From an uncultured Candidatus Actinomarina sp. (GTDB lineage Bacteria > Actinomycetota > Acidimicrobiia > Actinomarinales > Actinomarinaceae), in NCBI GenBank assembly GCA_902519845.1, contig CABYLQ010000004.1, forward strand, positions 72,001 to 113,902: a stretch of DNA of 41,902 nt, in the 5' to 3' direction. A program made the translations under genes and the position numbers. This document shows positions 24,028 to 32,770 of the stretch, piece after piece. Each line of letters opens with the position of its first letter. Position 1 is the first letter of the stretch. The notes below the pieces were generated by a model that saw only the letters and a program-made list of their open reading frames with translations, made no database searches and was not told where the DNA came from.

Positions 24028-24735
24028 GTGATACCAATATCAGATATAAATCCCCCGAAAAATAATCCGGTTATTTCAAGAATTTTTATATTTCTTTCAA
24101 TATTGGTATACGTTCTCATTCAACCAAGAAACCCCAATGAACTTTTTAATTTTTTCTATGAATTTGCTGCAATTCCATGTGAAGTCTTTAACAATCAACC
24201 TCTATCTTTAGATCAGTATTACAACAATGAATGTTCATTAAAAAGTTCCAATATTGTATTTGAAAATAAAAATATATTTTTAAGCTTACTGTTTTCAAAC
24301 ATGTTTCATGCAAATTTTGTTCACATATTAGGTAATCTATGGAGTTTCTGGATTTTTGGAAATAACATTGAAGATAAATTAGGAAAAACTAGATTTATAA
24401 TCTTTTTAATTTTTACTGGTTTAGCAAGTATGTTTTCGCACATCATACTGAATGCGTTTGATATTAATCCTATAGTTGGAGCTTCAGGGATAGTATCGGC
24501 ATTAATGGGTGCATATCTATATTTATTTCCAAATGCTCAGTTACTTGTACTTGTCCCATTTGGATTTTTATTTCCAACAACTATAAAAGCAAAATTTTTC
24601 ATGATTTTTTGGTTTATTTCACAAATATTGATAGCACTACAAAATACAAATATTTCATGGGAAGCTCATATAGGAGGTTTTATTGTTGGATATTTAATTC
24701 TGAAGGTTTTTAATTATAGAAGATATACAATCTGA
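24028..24735 (+). CDS. Rhomboid family intramembrane serine protease
   Basis: A 235-residue multi-helix membrane protease. The nucleophile motif is GASGIVSALMG and the partner His is in WEAHIGGFIVGYL; HILGNLWSFWIFGNNIED (with conserved His and Asn) is the oxyanion-side helix. The protein is therefore catalytically complete. The start is GTG at 24028 with a clear AGGAG site six bases upstream (24017-24021), one of few in the window. Its last 42 bases overlap the convergent HAD gene. Confidence 0.92.
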   Translation: MIPISDINPPKNNPVISRIFIFLSILVYVLIQPRNPNELFNFFYEFAAIPCEVFNNQPLSLDQYYNNECSLKSSNIVFENKNIFLSLLFSNMFHANFVHILGNLWSFWIFGNNIEDKLGKTRFIIFLIFTGLASMFSHIILNAFDINPIVGASGIVSALMGAYLYLFPNAQLLVLVPFGFLFPTTIKAKFFMIFWFISQILIALQNTNISWEAHIGGFIVGYLILKVFNYRRYTI

Positions 24736-25455
24736 AAATTTATCAAACTTAAAATCTGCGATTTCATCACTTAGAAAATTTTGAATTGAAGAGTTAACAA
24801 GATAAGATTTAGCATTTATTTCATTAGCTAAAAGTATATCTGTATCTACCCTATCGCCAATAACATAGGTTATATTTTCAAAATTTCTAAGCAGGAAATT
24901 AGAATAAAATTTATCAGGCTTACCAAATGATTGAATCTCAATATTAAGTATTTTTTCTATCTCTTTTACAATTGCACCATTTCCTTCTTCAAACTCGAAT
25001 TCATTAATTGGAAATGTTAAGTCTTTATTCAAAGCGTAAATATTACTGCCATTTTGATAAGCACTCATAATATTATTAACTTCTAGCTGTGTATATTTCT
25101 CTTTTCTACCTATTAAGACCATTTGTGATTCATCAATATTTGTTGTTACATTAGCAATACTATTTACGAAGTTTGATAAATTATCAGATCCATGAACATA
25201 AATCATCATGTTTTTGTTTTCTAAATACTGTTTTAAAATAACTAAAGGCGTGACTATTTGATCTAAATCAATATCTATTAACAATAGTTTCTCTAACTTG
25301 TTACAAATTTCCATGGGAGCTTGCGAACTGTTATTGGTTATAAATATTATTTTTAAATTATATTTATCAAGATCAAGTAATGATTCAATTACGCCAGGGA
25401 TAATTTCATTATTTAAATAAATGGTCCCATCAAGGTCTGTAGCGATTGTGTTCAC
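24694..25455 (-). CDS. HAD-IIA family (NagD-like) phosphatase
   Basis: A 253-residue haloacid-dehalogenase hydrolase. Motif I is DLDGTIYL (residues 8-15), motif II is FITNNSS, the Lys of motif III is in GKPDKFYSN, and motif IV is GDRVDTDILLAN. The cap between motifs II and III is the C2 type of NagD phosphatases, which act on sugar or nucleotide phosphates. A phosphatase of this family also lies upstream of nadK in Mycobacterium (Rv1692), so the position is conserved. It overlaps the GNAT gene at its start and the rhomboid gene at its end. Confidence 0.9.
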   Translation of the reverse strand: MNTIATDLDGTIYLNNEIIPGVIESLLDLDKYNLKIIFITNNSSQAPMEICNKLEKLLLIDIDLDQIVTPLVILKQYLENKNMMIYVHGSDNLSNFVNSIANVTTNIDESQMVLIGRKEKYTQLEVNNIMSAYQNGSNIYALNKDLTFPINEFEFEEGNGAIVKEIEKILNIEIQSFGKPDKFYSNFLLRNFENITYVIGDRVDTDILLANEINAKSYLVNSSIQNFLSDEIADFKFDKFSDCISSIIKNLQN

Positions 25456-25894
25456 GTTTTCTTTCCATAACTAAAAGTTTTGCGGTTATTAAATTGCTTT
25501 CATAGAAATTTTTCGCTTGTCTATCACTAGGTAATGCATAAGTTCTAATCTCTGATTTGGACGATTTAGATTGTTTATTTATAAATTCGAAGAGTTGGGT
25601 CCCTAGGCCAAGTTCTCTAAAATCATATTCAATGAATATTTCATATAAGTTCCAATAAAACTCATCGATAACGATTCTTGCATATCCTACATCGTTAATA
25701 TTGTCTGAAGCTTTATAAGTTAAAACATAATGTTTTGAATCATGATTGTTTACAATATTTTGATAGTAGCTAAAAAGTACAGGATCAATCTTGCCTATTT
25801 CGTTGTCAAATTTTTTTTGGAGGACTGATGGTGGTTTATCTTTCTCTAATATTTCAAAGGTTAAGCCAAAATCTTCAAATTTTGATTCATGCAC
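25430..25894 (-). CDS. GNAT family N-acetyltransferase-like protein
   Basis: A protein of about 154 residues with the end of a GNAT fold: the acetyl-CoA loop RELGLGTQLFEFI, the preceding strand YEIFIEYDF, and LPSDRQAKNFYES, where the family places the helix after strand 5. The first 60 residues are unlike known members. GTG at 25894 is preferred as it overlaps the DUF4193 stop by 8 bases; TTG at 25927 is the alternative and would add 11 residues. The substrate is unknown. Confidence 0.72.
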   Translation of the reverse strand: MHESKFEDFGLTFEILEKDKPPSVLQKKFDNEIGKIDPVLFSYYQNIVNNHDSKHYVLTYKASDNINDVGYARIVIDEFYWNLYEIFIEYDFRELGLGTQLFEFINKQSKSSKSEIRTYALPSDRQAKNFYESNLITAKLLVMERKREHNRYRP

Positions 25895-26243
25895 AGTCCG
25901 AACACACCTTAGATCTAGGTTTTTCAAGCTGAGTTCTTTTCAAAACCAAAAAACATATAGAACATGTAAATTCATCAGCTTGTATATCTTCTGCTGTTTC
26001 ATCTAATTTCAAATCGGAACTTTTTACATTCCTTTTTTCTGCAGCATCAACTGACATAAATGAGCCTTCAGCTTCATCATTATCATCTACTGATTTTTTT
26101 TCGGTCTCAACACGGGCTTCAAGTGATTCTGTTTCAACTTCTTCTTTTTCTTCCTCTTCTGGAGGAGATTCGTTTTCTTCAGAATCTTCTTCAAGGTCTT
26201 CCATGGTAGGCTCTTCTATCTCTTCAATATCTTTATCCGCCAT
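25887..26243 (-). CDS. DUF4193 family zinc-ribbon protein
   Basis: A 118-residue acidic protein. Residues 1-60 are low-complexity Glu/Asp (for example EEIEEPTMEDLEEDSEENES). The C-terminus matches actinobacterial DUF4193: ADEFTCSICFLVLKRTQL then VCSDCA, two CxxC pairs forming a small zinc ribbon. Function is unknown; DUF4193 is largely actinobacterial and so is a taxonomic marker. A strong AAGGAG site lies five bases before the ATG, suggesting good expression. Confidence 0.85.
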   Translation of the reverse strand: MADKDIEEIEEPTMEDLEEDSEENESPPEEEEKEEVETESLEARVETEKKSVDDNDEAEGSFMSVDAAEKRNVKSSDLKLDETAEDIQADEFTCSICFLVLKRTQLEKPRSKVCSDCA

Positions 26244-26273
26244 GTTTCTCCTTAAATTTCTGTAAGAATAATA

Positions 26274-27164
26274 CTAAATTTTTAATAATATAGCTTCTTT
26301 TTTAACATTTATCTCAGCTGGTCCCTGGTCAAAGTAATCTCCATCAACTTCAATTGTATTTGGGGTTAATAATGTTAGTTTATTTGATTTTTTTAAAATT
26401 ACGTCTGGTTCTGTTAAGTGAAGACCTTTTTTAGCAAGAAAAAATAATTTCATAGCTTTTAGCTTGGTAACTTTAAATATTTGAATATTTAATAATCCAT
26501 CTTGAAGGCTTGATTTTGGTGAAATATTCCAACCACCGCCAAAAAATTGACCATTACAGATTGATATATTAAAAGCCAAATTATTGAAGTTGAATCTATC
26601 ATTTTCAATTTGAAATAACATACTTTTTGCAGGTAAGAGTTTTAACCAAAAACTAATAGGATATCTGAATCGTTTAAACATTCTCGGAAGACTTTCACTT
26701 GTATGTACTGTGTCTGCCAAAAAACCATAATTTAAGACATTTACAAAATATCTACTTTTATTAGAAGAGGTTATGTGTGCAACATCAATTTTATAATTTT
26801 GATCATTTTTAAGCCTTTTAATACCCTCATTGATATTTTTTGGAAAAGCAAATGTTCTCATGAAATCAGATCCACTACCAGAAGGTAAACAAGCAACCTC
26901 AGGATTACTAACATTATTTTTTAGTAAGTTATCGATTAAATTACTAAGCGTGCCATCACCTCCTATTGCACAGAAGATAACACTATCGTTTTTGTGATTT
27001 AAAATTATTTCCTCTACTTTAGATGCTTTAGATGTTTGATAGACAACTGCACTTAAATTATGGCTAGAAAATAATTTTTCAATTTCAACTTGGGATAACT
27101 TCTTACCTCTTGAATTTTTATTATGAATTACAACGTATTTTTTCATATGATAGTTTTCTGTCAT
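26274..27164 (-). CDS. Diacylglycerol/lipid kinase (DagK/YegS family)
   Basis: A 296-residue lipid kinase-like protein. The ATP-binding core is AIGGDGTLSNLID (about residues 67-79) and the second motif is LPSGSGSDFMRTF; the C-terminal beta-rich half contains GFLADTVHTS, FFGGGW and TIEVDGDYFDQGPAEI, as in DagK/YegS enzymes. It probably phosphorylates diacylglycerol or a related lipid. It starts within the helY stop (ATGA), and dagK near tatC/helY is also seen in other actinobacteria. Confidence 0.9.
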   Translation of the reverse strand: MTENYHMKKYVVIHNKNSRGKKLSQVEIEKLFSSHNLSAVVYQTSKASKVEEIILNHKNDSVIFCAIGGDGTLSNLIDNLLKNNVSNPEVACLPSGSGSDFMRTFAFPKNINEGIKRLKNDQNYKIDVAHITSSNKSRYFVNVLNYGFLADTVHTSESLPRMFKRFRYPISFWLKLLPAKSMLFQIENDRFNFNNLAFNISICNGQFFGGGWNISPKSSLQDGLLNIQIFKVTKLKAMKLFFLAKKGLHLTEPDVILKKSNKLTLLTPNTIEVDGDYFDQGPAEINVKKEAILLKI

Positions 27165-29026
27165 ATCATAGTTTTCTGAATAATATTATGTTTTAATTTT
27201 TTTGCAATTTTATCAAAGTTTTCAATCTCATAAATTGAATAGACTTTTTGTGATATTTCAGATGCTTCTCGGCAAGCTTTAATAAAATCACCTAGTGTTA
27301 CATTAAATTTACTTAATGTGTATTCGATATTGTCAGAATTATAAAATTCTAAAAAAATACTAAACCAAGTAATGTCTAAATTAATTTTATTTTTAACCCC
27401 ACTAAATGCTTCAAGTTTATTTACTTTTTCTTGTGAGATTAGATATTTAGTTAGCAAATCATTATATTTGTCATGAACTGATATTTCATATTTTGATGTT
27501 GATATACCAGAAGCAAGAAACATAAGACAAAATTCAATATCATTATTTTCATTCAACATTTCAATTCCTAATATCAAATTATCTCTATGAGTTTCAGTTA
27601 ATAATTTATTCTTTTTTAAATCAGTAAAATAATTCATTTCATTTAAAACTTTTAATTTTGCTTTATAGTTAGTTTCAAGAGCTTTGTCGTTTAATTTATT
27701 TTGATATGAATAAAAACTTTTTTTAATCATTTCAATACCTTTTTTTTCACCATATTTGTTATTCAAATTAAGTACCGATCCATATGAATTTGAATAAGAG
27801 GATTTTAGATTATTTGGTTTCAGATCAAATAAGTCGTTGTACCAACTGTTCTCAACTCTTTTATCATAATTTATATACGCATATCCCTTGGAATCAATTC
27901 CTCTTCTACCAGCTCTACCTGTAAGTTGTAAGAATTCAGATTTTGAAATTAATCTAGTTTTTAATCCGTCATATTTAAATGATGAGTCAATAATAATAGA
28001 TTTCGCCGGCATATTAATTCCTAGGGAAAGTGTCTCTGTTGCAAAAAGAATATCTATGTGTCTATTTATAAATAAAAACTCAACAAATTCTTTAACAATT
28101 GGAGCCAAACCAGCATGATGGTAAGCAACCCTTCGAGACCACATCCAATAAAGTTCGTCTAAATTCAAAAGTTGATATTCTTCATTAGTAATGTCGTCAA
28201 AAATATCTTCAAACAAATGTCTTAACTGAACATTCTTTTTAATTTTAAAATTTAAATTTGCAGCATATCTTGCTTTATTTTCAACTTTTTCACGTGAAAA
28301 ATAAAATAAAATGCACGGCGTTGCTTTTTTATTCATAATATATGAAATTTGATCAGACAAAGATGGCTTCCTAAATCTTTTAAATTTTTTATCTAGTTTA
28401 AAAATAGGTTTATTTCTTTTATCCTCTGTACTTTTAATAGCTAAGATTTGTTCATCATCTTTAGACGCTGTGATCAAAGATATTTCTAAAGGAACTGGGC
28501 GAATCTTAGATTGAATTAAATCTGTAGGACCTCTTTGAGATACAATCCAGCTTAAAAATTCGTTTTCATTTCCAATAGTTGCAGATAGGCATAATAATTT
28601 TATATCTTTTGGTAAGTGAATAATAATTTCTTCCCAAGTAGATCCACGTTCCTTGTCTGCTAAGTAATGAACTTCATCAAGTACAACTAAACCAATATCA
28701 TTTATTCTCTCATCATTAGTAAATATCATATTTCTTAAAATTTCTGTAGTTGCTATTATTAGGCCTGCATCTGGATTCTCATTTCGGTCACCTGTTAAAA
28801 GACCTGTGTCAAATCCTGAACTCATGAAGTCATGGTATTTTTGGTTTGATAAAGCTTTTATTGGTGTTGTGTAAATTACTCTACTTCCCTTGTCTAAATA
28901 CTCTTCAATTCCTCGTTCAGCAATTATTGTTTTACCAGCACCAGTAGGTGCAGTAACAAGTACATTTAAGTTTTCATACAAAGATTCGATTGCATCTATT
29001 TGAAAAGAATCTAATTCATAACTCAC
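27161..29026 (-). CDS. helY: SKI2-like DEVH-box helicase (HelY), short form
   Basis: A 621-residue superfamily 2 helicase. Motif I is APTGAGKT (about residues 25-32), Ia TTPIKALSNQKYHDF, II DEVHYLAD, III LSATIGN; the second RecA domain has FYFSREKVE, HHAGLAPIVKE, TETLSLGINMPA and LTGRAGRRGID. Its SKI2/Mtr4 type and place after tatC identify HelY, presumed to act on RNA. Actinobacterial HelY is usually about 900 residues; here the region after the helicase core is much reduced. It overlaps tatC and dagK by 4 bases each. Confidence 0.9.
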   Translation of the reverse strand: MSYELDSFQIDAIESLYENLNVLVTAPTGAGKTIIAERGIEEYLDKGSRVIYTTPIKALSNQKYHDFMSSGFDTGLLTGDRNENPDAGLIIATTEILRNMIFTNDERINDIGLVVLDEVHYLADKERGSTWEEIIIHLPKDIKLLCLSATIGNENEFLSWIVSQRGPTDLIQSKIRPVPLEISLITASKDDEQILAIKSTEDKRNKPIFKLDKKFKRFRKPSLSDQISYIMNKKATPCILFYFSREKVENKARYAANLNFKIKKNVQLRHLFEDIFDDITNEEYQLLNLDELYWMWSRRVAYHHAGLAPIVKEFVEFLFINRHIDILFATETLSLGINMPAKSIIIDSSFKYDGLKTRLISKSEFLQLTGRAGRRGIDSKGYAYINYDKRVENSWYNDLFDLKPNNLKSSYSNSYGSVLNLNNKYGEKKGIEMIKKSFYSYQNKLNDKALETNYKAKLKVLNEMNYFTDLKKNKLLTETHRDNLILGIEMLNENNDIEFCLMFLASGISTSKYEISVHDKYNDLLTKYLISQEKVNKLEAFSGVKNKINLDITWFSIFLEFYNSDNIEYTLSKFNVTLGDFIKACREASEISQKVYSIYEIENFDKIAKKLKHNIIQKTMI

Positions 29027-29721
29027 TTTGATGTTTTTTTATGTATAAATATAACAATTTCAATTAGTAAATATAAAGGTATGGTGAATGCAAATAATGT
29101 TACGGGGTCACCTGTTGGAGTAACTATAGCTGATAATATTAAAATGAATATAAACAGCTCAGGTCTGTTAGTTGTTAAAAAATGAATATTTAATAAATTT
29201 TTATTTAAAAGAAATAATGTAATTAATGGAAGCTGAAATGTAATAGCAAACAGAAAAGTAAGACGGATAATGAATTGATAGTAATTTTGAGATCTAAGAA
29301 TTACTTCATTTTCATTAAATGAAAGTAAAAATTCAATCCCGTACGAGCTCAGATTTAAGGCTGCATAAACACCAAGATAATAAAAAATTGTAAAAAACAA
29401 ATTGTAAAGAACAAAAGAAAGCCAAGATAAATCAATTACTGCCGGTTTAAAAAAGAAACTTAAATTAAAAATTGTTAATGGAAGTAATAAAATCAGTGAA
29501 ATTAAAAAAACATTAGTTATCTTAACTTGAAAGCCTTCATAAATTGTAAGAGCAAATATATTCGATTTATCATATCCTGCATTTAAAAGTGGCTCATTCA
29601 AAACTTCTATAAAAAATGAATATTTTGCATAAATAAAAATTGAAAGAACAACAATTAATGAAAAAGAAAAAACGATTCTTAGGTTTAGTTCTTTTAAATG
29701 TTCAAAAAAGGGTTTTTTCAT
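29023..29721 (-). CDS. tatC: Twin-arginine translocase subunit TatC
   Basis: A 232-residue six-helix membrane protein. The N-terminal FFEHLKELNLRI is the conserved cytoplasmic start (substrate twin-Arg binding face), YEGFQVKITNVFLISLILLL is the second helix region, and the late SAIVTPTGDPVTLFAF is the typical SPD-like loop and helix. It is short but complete. It starts within the stop of the tatA-like gene (ATGA) and ends overlapping helY, as in the actinobacterial tatA-tatC-helY order. Confidence 0.93.
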   Translation of the reverse strand: MKKPFFEHLKELNLRIVFSFSLIVVLSIFIYAKYSFFIEVLNEPLLNAGYDKSNIFALTIYEGFQVKITNVFLISLILLLPLTIFNLSFFFKPAVIDLSWLSFVLYNLFFTIFYYLGVYAALNLSSYGIEFLLSFNENEVILRSQNYYQFIIRLTFLFAITFQLPLITLFLLNKNLLNIHFLTTNRPELFIFILILSAIVTPTGDPVTLFAFTIPLYLLIEIVIFIHKKTSK

Positions 29722-29894
29722 TCCTCTTCTTCACCGATCCATTTCCAAGTTTCATTCAAACTAGAATCTCCAATTATTCTTCTCGAAGGTCCTTTGTTTA
29801 AATCAGAAAAAACATCATAGTATTTCTTCAATTTTTTTTTATCTAATATTCCTAGTGAAATAAATAGTATGAGTACTAATTCAGTTAGGCTCAT
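29718..29894 (-). CDS. tatA: TatA/TatB-like small subunit, 58 residues
   Basis: A 58-residue gene between pafC and tatC, joined to both by ATGA overlaps. MSLTELVLILFISLGIL is a membrane helix with the Glu near the start typical of TatA; DKKKLKKYYDVFSDLNKG can form the basic amphipathic helix; an acidic tail ends in GEEEE. Canonical TatA has FGPKKLPEL at the hinge; here the FGP is replaced by LDK. Position and layout make the TatA (or TatB) role likely, but it is divergent and unusually short. Confidence 0.72.
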   Translation of the reverse strand: MSLTELVLILFISLGILDKKKLKKYYDVFSDLNKGPSRRIIGDSSLNETWKWIGEEEE

Positions 29895-30745
29895 TTACTC
29901 ACCATGATTCTTAATTTATTAATTTTTTCATCAAATTCATTTTTAAGGTTTTCAGGTGAAAGAATCTCAATATCTTTAAAATTTTCTAGAAAAAATTCCA
30001 TTGCTACGTAATAATCTCTGAATATATAAATATAAATTTCATTGTTCATCTTGATTTTATCTTTATTTAATTTACTTATAGATTTTTCAGAATAAATATT
30101 AAATTTTACTTCGATATTTTTGGTTTTATCTTCTTTTGTTGACTTATTTAAATCTAAATCTCCTACGGACAAAATCCTATTAACTAAAAATGTTTTAATT
30201 TTATTATCAACTAAATCAATAGCTTCTAGAACATTTCCATCAGCATTGTTAGATATTGATAAGGGTTTAATTGAATAAATTCCAGCATTTTTTCTTCCTA
30301 ATTTTATATATTCAATATTTACTTCATTTTCTAAAAAAATTGATAGATAATTATCCTGATTTATATTTGATTTTTCATCAAAGAAGATTTCTAAAGTATC
30401 AGTGAGAAATGACAAGTCATTTTTATTTATGTTCTTAATATAAATTTTATCTTGGCTAATCAAAATATTATATATTTTAAAAAGTTCAAAATCAGTAATA
30501 GTCTCTAAATCTTTTAATTCGATCGAATAATCAAAAGTTATATTATTTTTTGATAAATCTAAATCAAAATTAATAAAACTTTCACCATTAACAGAATAAA
30601 CTTCGGACATAATATTAAGCATGTATAAAAGAGTATCGAGATCTACAGAGAGCTTATCAGCAAGGTCTTGTATATTCCAATTGTCCTGATCCTTGATTAT
30701 ATTGATCAAAAATGTAAAATCTTGAAGTTTAAGTTTTTTATTCAT
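29891..30745 (-). CDS. pafC: WYL-domain regulator PafC
   Basis: A 284-residue protein with an N-terminal winged helix (DFTFLINIIKDQDNWNIQDL then ADKLSVDLDTLLYML) and a divergent WYL-type central region (GIYSIKPLSISNNADGNVLE, residues about 155-175). The WYL triplet itself is degenerate. PafC forms a complex with PafB that activates the DNA damage response in mycobacteria. It overlaps pafB by 8 bases and tatA by 4, so pafB-pafC-tatA-tatC-helY is a coupled run. Confidence 0.82.
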   Translation of the reverse strand: MNKKLKLQDFTFLINIIKDQDNWNIQDLADKLSVDLDTLLYMLNIMSEVYSVNGESFINFDLDLSKNNITFDYSIELKDLETITDFELFKIYNILISQDKIYIKNINKNDLSFLTDTLEIFFDEKSNINQDNYLSIFLENEVNIEYIKLGRKNAGIYSIKPLSISNNADGNVLEAIDLVDNKIKTFLVNRILSVGDLDLNKSTKEDKTKNIEVKFNIYSEKSISKLNKDKIKMNNEIYIYIFRDYYVAMEFFLENFKDIEILSPENLKNEFDEKINKLRIMVSK

Positions 30746-31565
30746 TAATTAATTCCAATAACTTATTTTTTTCAGATTCTGACATCTGAATTATTTCACT
30801 TTCAGTCAAAAGTAAGAATTGTGTCAGTCCTTGAAGATCGTATGTTTCTAACTCGATCTTTAATTTGTCTTCAAATATATTTTTATTTTTAACCTTATGG
30901 TTAAATTTATTTTTAAAGATGAAATAACTGTCTTCTGACAATTCGATAGTTAATAACACAGGAGTCATGCTTTCTTCCCATGAAAAATTAATCTTGACAT
31001 TATCAAAATTATGTAAATTAGGTAAGGAGCCAATTTTTAAATCTTCTATATTGCTTAATTTAAATGTTTTAAATATAGATTGTTCATTTACTCCTACATA
31101 CCACTGGCCATCATATTGTTTAAGACCAAGCGGGTATACTTTTCTAACAGATCCTTTGTACTTATAAGATATTCTTCTTTTTTCATTAATCGCTTGTACA
31201 ATTTTTGATATGTTTATGCTTTGCTCATCGAATTGATAATTTAAATTCAAATATTTTTTTATTATTTGATAAATACTAATAAATCTATTTGTATCAATAT
31301 TCTTAGTTTTTTTAATTTCTTCAATAATTCTTGTTCCTGATATTGAATAACCATCTGAAAGTTTCCATTTGTCATTATCGAATTCAATTAAATATCCCAT
31401 TTCTTTTAACAGTGATTTGTCTCTTTCAAAAGAGCGTTTGAAAGCAGATTCTCCTAATTCACGATAATCTAATATATTATCTTTAATAAAATCAGTGGTT
31501 ATATTTTCATTGTTTGAAGAGAACAAAGTTAATAAATTAAGTCCTCTTTTAAATACATTTTTCAT
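30738..31565 (-). CDS. pafB: WYL-domain regulator PafB
   Basis: A 275-residue regulator: N-terminal helix-turn-helix (GLNLLTLFSSNNENITTDFI, then FKRSFERDKSLLKEMGYLIE), then a WYL domain with VRKVYPLGLKQYDGQWYVGV, where the motif reads WYV. The WYL pocket binds ligands, and in mycobacteria PafBC senses DNA damage (single-stranded DNA). No pup ligase gene pafA precedes it here, unlike the usual arrangement. The gene is divergent from ferredoxin with an 88-base gap. Confidence 0.87.
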   Translation of the reverse strand: MKNVFKRGLNLLTLFSSNNENITTDFIKDNILDYRELGESAFKRSFERDKSLLKEMGYLIEFDNDKWKLSDGYSISGTRIIEEIKKTKNIDTNRFISIYQIIKKYLNLNYQFDEQSINISKIVQAINEKRRISYKYKGSVRKVYPLGLKQYDGQWYVGVNEQSIFKTFKLSNIEDLKIGSLPNLHNFDNVKINFSWEESMTPVLLTIELSEDSYFIFKNKFNHKVKNKNIFEDKLKIELETYDLQGLTQFLLLTESEIIQMSESEKNKLLELINE

Positions 31566-31640
31566 TAATACCTAACTTTATTGTATTTAAATTTAATAAT
31601 TATTTTTTAACTGTTGTATTTGTATAAAGCAAAACTAATG

Positions 31641-31646
31641 TAATAT
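31641..31646 (+). promoter_or_regulatory. -10 element of ferredoxin gene
   Basis: TAATAT, seven bases, then the ATG at 31654; no Shine-Dalgarno site, so probably leaderless. Confidence 0.5.
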
Positions 31647-31653
31647 TAGATAT

Positions 31654-31902
31654 ATGAGAGTTTGGATAGATCAAGATTTGTGCACAGGTGATGGCCTTTG
31701 CGAAGAAATTTGCCCTGATGTTTTTGTTGGCAAAGATGATGGACTCTTTTATGTAAAAGAAGGCGATAAAATATTTTCTGAAGAAGATGGAAATGTTGGC
31801 GGCGCACAAGGTCTAGCAGTAGTTCCGAAGGGTCAAGAAGAAGCAGTAATTGAATCAGCTGAGGAATGTCCAGGCGAGTGCATAATGATCGAACCTAGCT
31901 AA
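31654..31902 (+). CDS. Ferredoxin, 3Fe-4S type
   Basis: An 82-residue ferredoxin. The cluster Cys are in CTGDGLCEEICPD and later ECPGEC; the position of the usual second Cys is Gly or Asp (CTGDGLC), so a 3Fe-4S cluster is more likely than 4Fe-4S. Such ferredoxins serve electron transfer, often to cytochrome P450s or unknown partners. In other actinobacteria a ferredoxin of this kind sits among the proteasome genes, and here it remains between pafB and trmI. Its end overlaps trmI by 8 bases, convergently. Confidence 0.9.
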   Translation: MRVWIDQDLCTGDGLCEEICPDVFVGKDDGLFYVKEGDKIFSEEDGNVGGAQGLAVVPKGQEEAVIESAEECPGECIMIEPS

Positions 31903-32674
31903 ATAAAAATCTTCCACTAACAACAAACCCTGTATGACCAACCATCTCATTTTTAGGCCTTACTATTCTATTATCTACTATCCATTCTCGATTTAAAGTT
32001 TCGGTTACATTGATATTGATAAAATTATTATTTGAAAGTTCTGTAACAATTTTTTGAACTTGTGTAATTGATGGTAAATAAGAAACCCATTGTAAATTTT
32101 GTTTCAATAAATTGTTATCGAAAAATTCCCAAGGCTCAGGAATATCAGTAATAACAGTATCTACTTTGCTACTTACATCATCAAATATAAAATCTGAAAG
32201 TTGTAAATTTAAATATTCTATTTCTAAAAATTTGGTTTCAGTATGATTTGATGAAATATATCTTTCAATGGTTTTTTTTGCTCTTCTTTGGTTTTTATTA
32301 CTTTCATCTAAAGTTATAAGATTGCTGTCTTTGTCTAAAATTAAACTTAAATAAAGAGTTAAGGCTCCAGAACCAGTTCCAATTTCTAAAATATTTGAAA
32401 ATTTACTAATATTTCCAGATATTATTATTGATCCAATATCTTTTGGATAAATTATCTGAGGACCTCTTTTCATTAATAAAATGAATTCATCAAATGAAGG
32501 AATATAAACTTCATATTCTTGGTCTTTTGAAGTTTTAACTTTAGTAGGCAATGTTTTTATATCATTATGTTTAATAGTTCCATTTTGTGTAATAAAAGTT
32601 TGATCTTCTCGTATTACGGATAAGTGTTTTGTGTTGTTTGATTTAAAAACAACAACAGTATTGTCAAATTTCAC
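31895..32674 (-). CDS. trmI: tRNA (adenine-58-N1) methyltransferase
   Basis: A 259-residue S-adenosylmethionine-dependent methyltransferase making m1A58 in the T loop. Family features: a small N-terminal beta domain, then IIYPKDIGSIII, the SAM loop EIGTGSGALTLYLSL, the acidic residue in LITLDES, and DTVITDIPEPWEF. It starts with GTG at 32674, with TACTAT 8 bases upstream. TrmI lies upstream of the proteasome genes in many actinobacteria; here the next genes are ferredoxin and pafB. Confidence 0.9.
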   Translation of the reverse strand: MKFDNTVVVFKSNNTKHLSVIREDQTFITQNGTIKHNDIKTLPTKVKTSKDQEYEVYIPSFDEFILLMKRGPQIIYPKDIGSIIISGNISKFSNILEIGTGSGALTLYLSLILDKDSNLITLDESNKNQRRAKKTIERYISSNHTETKFLEIEYLNLQLSDFIFDDVSSKVDTVITDIPEPWEFFDNNLLKQNLQWVSYLPSITQVQKIVTELSNNNFININVTETLNREWIVDNRIVRPKNEMVGHTGFVVSGRFLFS

Positions 32675-32680
32675 TATTTC

Positions 32681-32770
32681 TTATAGTAACAATAAAAAAT
32701 ATGCAACTGTAGATAAAACTACACCAGCAGAAATAGCTATAGCAACAAATTTTTGTAATGATTTATTCAT
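32681..32770 (-). CDS. Tiny single-helix membrane protein, 29 residues
   Basis: A 29-residue frame starting with ATG inside the stop of the upstream small gene (ATGA) and ending six bases before trmI. After a short basic start (MNKSLQKF) the rest is one hydrophobic helix (VAIAISAGVVLSTVAYFLLLL). The tight coupling on both sides makes it likely to be a real gene, but its size limits certainty. No function can be assigned. Confidence 0.5.
   Translation of the reverse strand: MNKSLQKFVAIAISAGVVLSTVAYFLLLL

Noticed and set aside
31600-31809. Minus-strand frame covering the ferredoxin gene
   Set aside because: The plus-strand ferredoxin with all cluster Cys explains this region.
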